Source: Zarea fungicola (taxonomy: Eukaryota; Ascomycota; Sordariomycetes; Hypocreales; Cordycipitaceae). From it: a DNA stretch of 64,000 nucleotides. Below are positions 58,089 through 64,000 of the stretch, in pieces. Under the pieces are notes generated by a model. That model saw only the letters and a list, made by a program, of their open reading frames with translations, ran no database searches and was not told the origin of the DNA. Each line of letters begins with the position of its first letter. Positions within the stretch are counted from its first letter, which is position 1. The position numbers and the translations under genes were made by a program. The DNA lies in contig FWCC01000068.1 of NCBI GenBank assembly GCA_900169235.1, positions 124,001-188,000 of the forward strand, written 5' to 3'.

Positions 58089-59519
58089 ATGCCGGCCACG
58101 TTTGATATTCTTCCTGACGACGTCTTGGAGATTCTTCTGCAGTCAGTCGGCTCACGTCGGGATCTCGCCAGCCTCATCCGCGCGTCCAATCCCTGCCATT
58201 GTGTCTTTCGGCACAATCCGGCGCATTTTTTGCAACATGCCAGTATCAACGAGCTACCGGTTGGCCTTTTGCGAGAGGTCGCCGCTGTTTATGCCGCCAA
58301 GCTGCATTTCCCACCAGTCGTAACACCCGAGCAGGCAAGTGCACAGCCAGCTCGCGCCGAGGAATTCTTCAATGACTACTTCAGTGCCTCGCCCATCTTC
58401 CCACTGCCAACCTCCAAGAAGGCATTGCAGGAAATAGCCACTCTGCTTGAAAAGGTCCGCTACCTTTCTGAGCAGTTTGCTCTGCATGCCATCAGAGAGG
58501 CCAAGGCTCTTCGAAAGGGAATGACGATGCCGTTTCAATACGACACCAATGATGTGATAAGAATCGTTCATCTTTCTGACTCGGAAACGTTTCGCCTACA
58601 CAGGGCGTTTCTACGGTTTGAGCTCCTTTGCATCGTTTTTCGAATCCCGCACAGAAAGAAGGAGCTCGTCTGGTTTGGTCGAAAGGACCAGTGCCGTTTG
58701 TTTCTGGACAGGTTTGAGCCATTCGAGGTCGAGGAAGTGCTATGTATCTACTCATATTTCCGGCATCTGCTTTATGGTACCATGTACCAAACACATCGCC
58801 TCCTTATGGAAGCCGTGCAGACCCTCACTGTTCCGGAGGTGGTAGACACAGTACGTCCAATTGGAGAAATGTCCTCGGCGGCACCGCAGCAGCCCCAGCA
58901 GCTTTTCAACAACGTGGTTCAGTTTCGGTTCTTGCAATCCCCTACTCTTGGTGTCTTTGCACGCTTTAATAAGCAGTTCTGGAGTGCTTGGTTTGGCAGA
59001 ATTGCCTCGCTTGGATTGGACTTTATCTTTGAGTTTTCTCGTCGAGACCGGAACCGGCGGTTTAAAATGATTCGCGGTCAATTTTTCTATCACCTTTTAG
59101 GTACGCCTCTGGTTCATTCCACTGTTCAATTCTGCCTTGCGAGTTTCCACGGACCTCCCCTTCAGTTTGCCAGCACGCCCGAGGACCCGAGGTTCATCAA
59201 CACAGGATACCCCGTGTACATGGGGGTGCCCCGCGACGGCAACATGTGGTTCAATTCTGAAATTCATCATAAGAATACTCCTTTTAGGGCTATTGGTCTT
59301 GTCTTCTGGGACACCGAAAGGATTGCCTCGGCGCCCATGCGAGAAGCTGTAGCAGCGGCACTTCACCACCACTTCCCGCGACGCTATAATCCCTCGGCAT
59401 GGGCAGATTCGTACCACTACCATGGGGTTTATAGCGCAAGGCTACAAAAAAGTGATTTAAAGGCTCTGAAAAGGTATTTTGGGCTAGCCACTGCCAGAAA
59501 TAGCATTGGCGCAATGTAA
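58089..59519 (+). CDS. F-box-like hypothetical protein
   Basis: A single exon of 476 residues. The N-terminus, MPATFDILPDDVLEILLQSV followed by RRDLASLIRASNPCHCVFRHNPAHFL, resembles the F-box-like start of many lineage-specific fungal proteins. The rest is alpha-helical with aromatic-rich segments and no domain I recognise. If the F-box is real, the protein would bind Skp1 and direct unknown targets to ubiquitination; that is inference. A start at the ATG at 58089 gives the earliest possible F-box. Such genes often form expanded families in filamentous ascomycetes. Confidence 0.72.
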   Translation: MPATFDILPDDVLEILLQSVGSRRDLASLIRASNPCHCVFRHNPAHFLQHASINELPVGLLREVAAVYAAKLHFPPVVTPEQASAQPARAEEFFNDYFSASPIFPLPTSKKALQEIATLLEKVRYLSEQFALHAIREAKALRKGMTMPFQYDTNDVIRIVHLSDSETFRLHRAFLRFELLCIVFRIPHRKKELVWFGRKDQCRLFLDRFEPFEVEEVLCIYSYFRHLLYGTMYQTHRLLMEAVQTLTVPEVVDTVRPIGEMSSAAPQQPQQLFNNVVQFRFLQSPTLGVFARFNKQFWSAWFGRIASLGLDFIFEFSRRDRNRRFKMIRGQFFYHLLGTPLVHSTVQFCLASFHGPPLQFASTPEDPRFINTGYPVYMGVPRDGNMWFNSEIHHKNTPFRAIGLVFWDTERIASAPMREAVAAALHHHFPRRYNPSAWADSYHYHGVYSARLQKSDLKALKRYFGLATARNSIGAM

Positions 59520-59766
59520 TTCTCCGCTATTGTAAGTAATGTCCTGTTGTCATGGCAAAGGTAGGTACATCGGAGCTCGCCGTAACGTTCACTGATGATA
59601 CATGAATAAGTAAGTGCAGTAGTTGAATATAGTATAGAACCTGCTTGTGAGCGGATGAATTCATGTATAACGAGCCACCTGCCAGCCATTGAGATGTGTG
59701 TAAACAGAAACACATCTCGCTTTCATTTCGAACGTCGCATGAAGCATTTTGGCCTGTCTGTGAGAT

Positions 59767-61181
59767 CTACTCCTTGAGATCCCATACCTTGCCAATGTAT
59801 TCCTCCACATCTTCTAGCAGCTCCGCTGGTCTTTCCATTGCCTGCATAACCCGTTAGCATACGAGCAAATAACGGCCGAATTTTGGGATAATAACATACC
59901 GGGAAATGACCACCGCTCTCGTGATACTTGAAAGAGACTAAATTACACGTCTTGGCAGCCCAGCTACGCGGTACAGGCACAATCTCATTCGCAAACAGGG
60001 AGTAGCCGCACGGCTTTTCGACATACGGCAGCGGCATTGCCGACATTTTGGCGAGCTGTAGAAATAGAACCGGTTAGAATCATGATCTGTTGTTGGAGAA
60101 TTCGAAGACGAGGAGTTTGAAGTAGACTTACGACGCTTGTACGTGCAATTTTTGGACTGTCCTTTGCGTTGGCGAGAGCCCGGTTGTGGTAAAAGGATCG
60201 TGAGATGGTGTCCGTCATCCAATACAGAGTGACTGTTTCAAATATTTTTTGCAGTGGCGGGTCTTCGTCTGTCCACGCCAGCATTTTTTCACCAATCCTG
60301 TGGTTCTTGTCAGTTATGAATTGAAACATGAGAAATGGCTGAGACGTTTGAACTCACCAGCTCAGCAAGGCCAGCGGGCTGGAACTAAGAACAAGTCCAA
60401 TCGTCGCCGTACGAGAGCCTTGTTCCAGAGCAAAGGCGTATGATGTATCCATAAACTCGGTCGCCTTTGCGACGGCCGCCATTTCAAACTCGTCTTTCGG
60501 CTCTTCGCCCGGCGGATTGGTCATCATGTTAAGATGCATGCCCTTGCAGGAGTCAAAGGCAAAGGCGAGAAGTCTACTGAGAAAGCTGCCCAGATCGCCG
60601 CCTTGGGCAATGTAACCATCCTGGAACCCGAGCCCAATCATCAAACTGTTTATGGCACTCGCAGCTTTGTCTAGACCATAATCCTTGTCGATAGGTGGTC
60701 CGGTCGAGTATGCATACCCAGGCAGCGAAGGGACAATGACATGATATGGCAATTCCTTTGACGTGTACTTATCCTTGAGTAGATCCAGAATGTCCATAAA
60801 GGAAGCAAACGAACTGGGCCATCCGTGGAGAAACACGATGGGGACTGCATCACTCCTCTCTGAGAATAACCCCATGAAATGCATATCTATGGTGTTGTTG
60901 TCCACATCCTTCACGGTCGCCTTGAAGTTGGGGAAGGAATTGATGCGTGCTTCATACTTGCGCCAATCAAAGTCGGTGAGCCACTTGGACTTTGCATCTT
61001 GAAGCCAGTCTCTGGTTATACCAAACGTGCGCCCATTGCTTGAATTTTCAAAAACGGCGGGACCGATGGGCGAAAGCGAGAGAAGTTGCTTAAAGTGTTG
61101 CAGTTTCTCCTCCGGCGCATTGGCAGTGAACGGCTTGACATCCAGCGTTGCTGCTGCGGGAAGTTTGGAGTAATCAGACAT
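59767..61181 (-). CDS. Epoxide hydrolase with EHN-type N-terminal domain
   Basis: Four exons (60358-61181, 60132-60297, 59900-60055, 59767-59841) give 406 residues. The N-terminal EHN region (FTANAPEEKLQHFKQLL, WLQDAKSKWLTDFDWRKYEARINSFPNFKATV) precedes an alpha/beta-hydrolase fold. The oxyanion motif HGWP is at 119-122, the nucleophile Asp196 in GGDLGSF, and the catalytic His380 in ESGGHFP. The family usually has Trp right after the nucleophile (GGDWG); this copy has Leu. It likely opens epoxides to diols, but the substrate is unknown. Members occur both in detoxification and in secondary metabolism; no biosynthetic cluster surrounds this one. No signal peptide is seen. Confidence 0.9.
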
Positions 61182-62829
61182 TTTTTTTCGCTTGATTGAG
61201 GAAAACAGGCAATTTTTTGTGGTTATTTACCTGAGTAATTGGAAGGAAGAATGTATCCGGGTAATTTTGTTATTGGGAAAATAATGTAATCAATGCCGCG
61301 CAACTGGCTGCCTTAAATATCCCACGATGGCTAGATTTCGGACACTTTTTCACCTTTCTTAGAAGAGAGCCGATGCTTCTTTGCAGCTCTAGAAACATCG
61401 AGAATTAATTTTTCTGCCCCGCATACGCACAAAGTAGAGATGGTTTTTATTTTTCCCTGGTTAAGGCTTTGGCAATGAAATACACTTGTTGTAGATCACC
61501 TCGGCGAAATGCCTGTTTAGGTAGTCCAGCCAGCCCCAGGCAGAGATGGCAGCCTGGTCCCGTTGAAGCTGAGTTCAACCAGGACAAACGATAAAATCGA
61601 AAATTATAAGTTTACTTGAATATTTTAGTTGGAGGCGCATGGTGATCTTTGTTTACCAAGGACTGCTGCGATGCAATTTCAGGACCAGCAAGGATTTCTC
61701 GATCCTTCACGCTATAATGCCTCTTCGGATTCATGTAATAATTTCGAGGCGAATAGAATTTATGTCTTCTCTTTCCGTCTTATTTCTTATCAACCCTTGA
61801 AAATTTGAAGAATCAAGGCACTCGGGGAACCCAGCAGTCAGTGTCTCAAAGGAATCCTACCCCAGGTCGTGGCCAGGCGTCTCACATATCAAATATATAT
61901 GCTCTAGAGAATTGCGTTGTATCAGATATTCATTGCTTAAAAATAAACTCGCCACGTTAGAGTATGTAACGAACTTTGCTTAACAGTCAAATCATTGAGG
62001 GGGTTGCATGACTTGACATGAATTACGTGGTCGATTCCCTATCCTAGTTGTTTCCCCTCTGCTTTTAAAACGAGTACCACATCATCCAACTATTCATTTG
62101 CCAACTAATCCATATTTTAATTGAACATAATCCTAATAGCCACTCTCTACCCCTATTGACTCATGGAAAGTAGTGAGATTAGGTTGGTTACTTATAGTTC
62201 GGTCCGGACTATCCATAGCATTTTACGTAAATGCACGTCCTCATCACTGGTGGCGAACATTCGTCAATAAAAGGTGATGCACAAGTGGTACATATAGGAC
62301 GAGGCTAAGTAACGACTATTCGACAGCTTTGGTATATTGACTTAGTTTTCTTGATTTTCTTGATTTTCTTAATTAACGATAGTGAGCCGGTTGATGGGTT
62401 TAAAACGGTTCAAGCGCGCAGCTGAATCTGATCTAGTCAGCCACCGTATCTGCCCATGACTTATACAACGAAGACAAATATGCTAGGTTGACAGTGTAGG
62501 TTCCGCATCAATGGAATCTACAAATAAGTATACATTTGGTATCTCAAGCAGAGAATATTTGGAGGTTTCATTTCACGCCGCCTCCACGTATAGTTCGCCG
62601 GCTGGGAGGTTCCGACTGGAGGCTTATCATGCCTCTCGCCCCACCAACTCCACGAACACGACTCTGCGCCTTCTCTTTTGTAATCTACGCCCTTTATTAA
62701 CATATACACGTGTTCTTCAGCAAATACACACAGTTTCTTTTTTTCTTGGGCTCTACTCTTTTTGCCGCTTTTAGGTCGTTCTTCGGTCCTTTCATTGGCA
62801 TAAACAATTAGCGGCTTACGGCTCTCATC
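61182..62829. other. AT-rich intergenic region
   Basis: About 1.65 kb between divergent genes. It includes a short direct repeat of TTTTCTTGA-type units at about 62346-62375. Only one short non-conserved frame (62511-62774) occurs. I see no gene or element. Confidence 0.5.
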
Positions 62830-64000
62830 ATGGACTACTACGATCTCGGCACCCATTCCCGTCCCGTCACTACATCCAGTAAAGATGCGCAGCTCTGGTT
62901 TGACCGCGGTCTGATCTGGTGCTACGGCTTCAACCACGAAGAAGCCGCCAAGTGCTTCGAGAAGGCCATTGCCGCTGATGAAAAGTGCGCAATGGCCTAC
63001 TGGGGCCTTGCCTACGCATTGGGGCCAAACTACAACAAGCCATGGGAGCTCTTTGGCGAGGATGAGCGAAAATCGGCCACGCAACGTACTCACGATGCCA
63101 TGGAGAAGGCAGCATCCGTTCTCGCCAATGATTCCTCTGTATCACCAGTGGATCAGGCACTTATCCAGGCTCTGCGTCATCGTTATCCGCAGAGAGAAGC
63201 TCCTGCTGCTGCTGACAATGAAGCAAAGACGTCCATTTGGAACACAGAGTATGCGGATGCGATGAGTGCCGTTGCAGCCCAGTTTCCAGACGACTTGGAT
63301 ATTGCAACACTGTACGCCGACGCATTGATGAATCTCACCCCTTGGGCTCTATGGGATATTCACACGGGCAAGCCTGCAGAGGGTGCCAGGACGCTGGAAA
63401 CGAAGCGAGTCCTCGATCATGCCCTGTCTCTCCCCACCGGTCGCCAGCATCCCGGCGCACTCCACATGTATATTCACCTCATGGAGATGTCCACGACACC
63501 AGAAGCTGCGCTGCCTGCCGCCAATGACCTCCGCGGCTTGGTCCCGGACGCCGGCCATCTCAACCACATGCCGAGCCACATTGACATACTCGTCGGCGAC
63601 TACGACACCGCTAACCGCGCCAACTCGGCCGCTGTCGCCGCTGACGAAAAGTTCCTCGCGCGCGAGGGTGCCCTCGGTTTCTACACGCTCTACCGCAGCC
63701 ACGACTACCACTTCCTGCTCTACGGAGCCATGTTCTCCGGCCAGTCGGCGCTCGCGCTTGAGACGGTCGGCCGCCTGGAGGCGAGCATCACGGAGGAGCT
63801 GCTGCTTGTCGAGTCGCCCCCAATGGCAGACTGGCTGGAGGCGTTCCTCGCCATGCGTATCCACGCCTTGATTCGATTCGGGCGATGGGAGGACGTGTTG
63901 GCACTTGAGGTTCCCAAAGACAAGGACCTGTACTGTGTCTGCACCGCGCTGATTTATTATGCCAAGGGCGTGGCCCATGCGGCCTCTGGCAGAGTGGAAG
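62830..64000 (+). CDS. TPR-domain protein (3' partial)
   Basis: The frame opens at the ATG at 62830 and is still open at the window end (390 codons seen, no intron evident). The start DAQLWFDRGLIWCYGFNHEEAAKCFEKAIAADEKCAMAYWGLAYALGPNYNKPW is the hallmark of a widespread bacterial and fungal TPR family. Further paired helices follow (DLDIATLYADALMNLTPW, and the conserved HPGALHMYIHLME and LNHMPSHIDILVGDY blocks with several His). The function of the family is not established. The His-containing stretch HPGALHMYIH...HMPSHID suggests a metal or ligand site; that is inference. Confidence 0.85.
   Translation, partial: MDYYDLGTHSRPVTTSSKDAQLWFDRGLIWCYGFNHEEAAKCFEKAIAADEKCAMAYWGLAYALGPNYNKPWELFGEDERKSATQRTHDAMEKAASVLANDSSVSPVDQALIQALRHRYPQREAPAAADNEAKTSIWNTEYADAMSAVAAQFPDDLDIATLYADALMNLTPWALWDIHTGKPAEGARTLETKRVLDHALSLPTGRQHPGALHMYIHLMEMSTTPEAALPAANDLRGLVPDAGHLNHMPSHIDILVGDYDTANRANSAAVAADEKFLAREGALGFYTLYRSHDYHFLLYGAMFSGQSALALETVGRLEASITEELLLVESPPMADWLEAFLAMRIHALIRFGRWEDVLALEVPKDKDLYCVCTALIYYAKGVAHAASGRVE

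Noticed and set aside
1..64000. Secondary-metabolite cluster, CRISPR array, prokaryotic operon
   Set aside because: There is no backbone synthase, no spaced repeats, and introns occur throughout. The regulators, epoxide hydrolase and amine oxidase are scattered among housekeeping genes.

Overview
This window looks like nuclear DNA from a filamentous ascomycete, most likely a Sordariomycete and possibly a member of the Hypocreales. The evidence is short GT-AG introns (about 55-75 nt) with CTAAC-type branch points, Zn2Cys6 transcription factors, fungus-specific proteins (Atg29, PROPPIN, Och1) and a transposon with C-to-T type decay like that left by repeat-induced point mutation (RIP). I could not name the species. 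All gene models were spliced by eye. The exon sums close in phase for every gene except the regulator at 32023-34108.

Layout. 1-4.5 kb: the end of a TPR protein resembling Mgr3, an Arb2-domain protein and the autophagy scaffold gene atg29. 4.5-11.1 kb: a gene-poor, AT-rich island holding a dead pogo/Fot1-type transposon (4933-6755) and one small secreted cysteine-rich protein (9573-9945). 11.1-19 kb: a DUF255 thioredoxin-like protein, the dynein light intermediate chain, an Ist3/RBMX2-type spliceosomal RRM protein and the PROPPIN hsv2. 20-31 kb: a Zn2Cys6 regulator, FAD synthetase, a Cdc11-class septin and the GH38 alpha-mannosidase Ams1. 32-38 kb: a second Zn2Cys6 regulator with a suspicious lesion, an MFS sugar porter and a Bax-inhibitor family protein. 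41-50 kb: ceramide synthase, a mitochondrial-type acyl-CoA synthetase, a third Zn2Cys6 regulator and an Och1-type mannosyltransferase. 53-64 kb: copper amine oxidase, quinolinate phosphoribosyltransferase, an F-box-like protein, an epoxide hydrolase and the start of a TPR protein.

Most genes are ordinary single-copy housekeeping genes with no operon-like logic. Three of them (atg29, hsv2, ams1) belong to autophagy or vacuolar delivery, but they are interspersed with unrelated genes. The regulator plus sugar porter at 32-36.5 kb is the only pair whose adjacency hints at a regulatory link.

The most unusual item is the 84-residue secreted protein in the transposon-flanked island. Its ten cysteines follow the spacing of the prokineticin/colipase (AVIT) fold, which I would not expect in a fungus. 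Other points worth checking are the transposon (perfect 40-bp ends around a decayed interior whose later catalytic aspartates have become asparagine), a 10-nt microexon in atg29, a GC-AG intron in the first regulator, and the broken first zinc-cluster cysteine of the second regulator.
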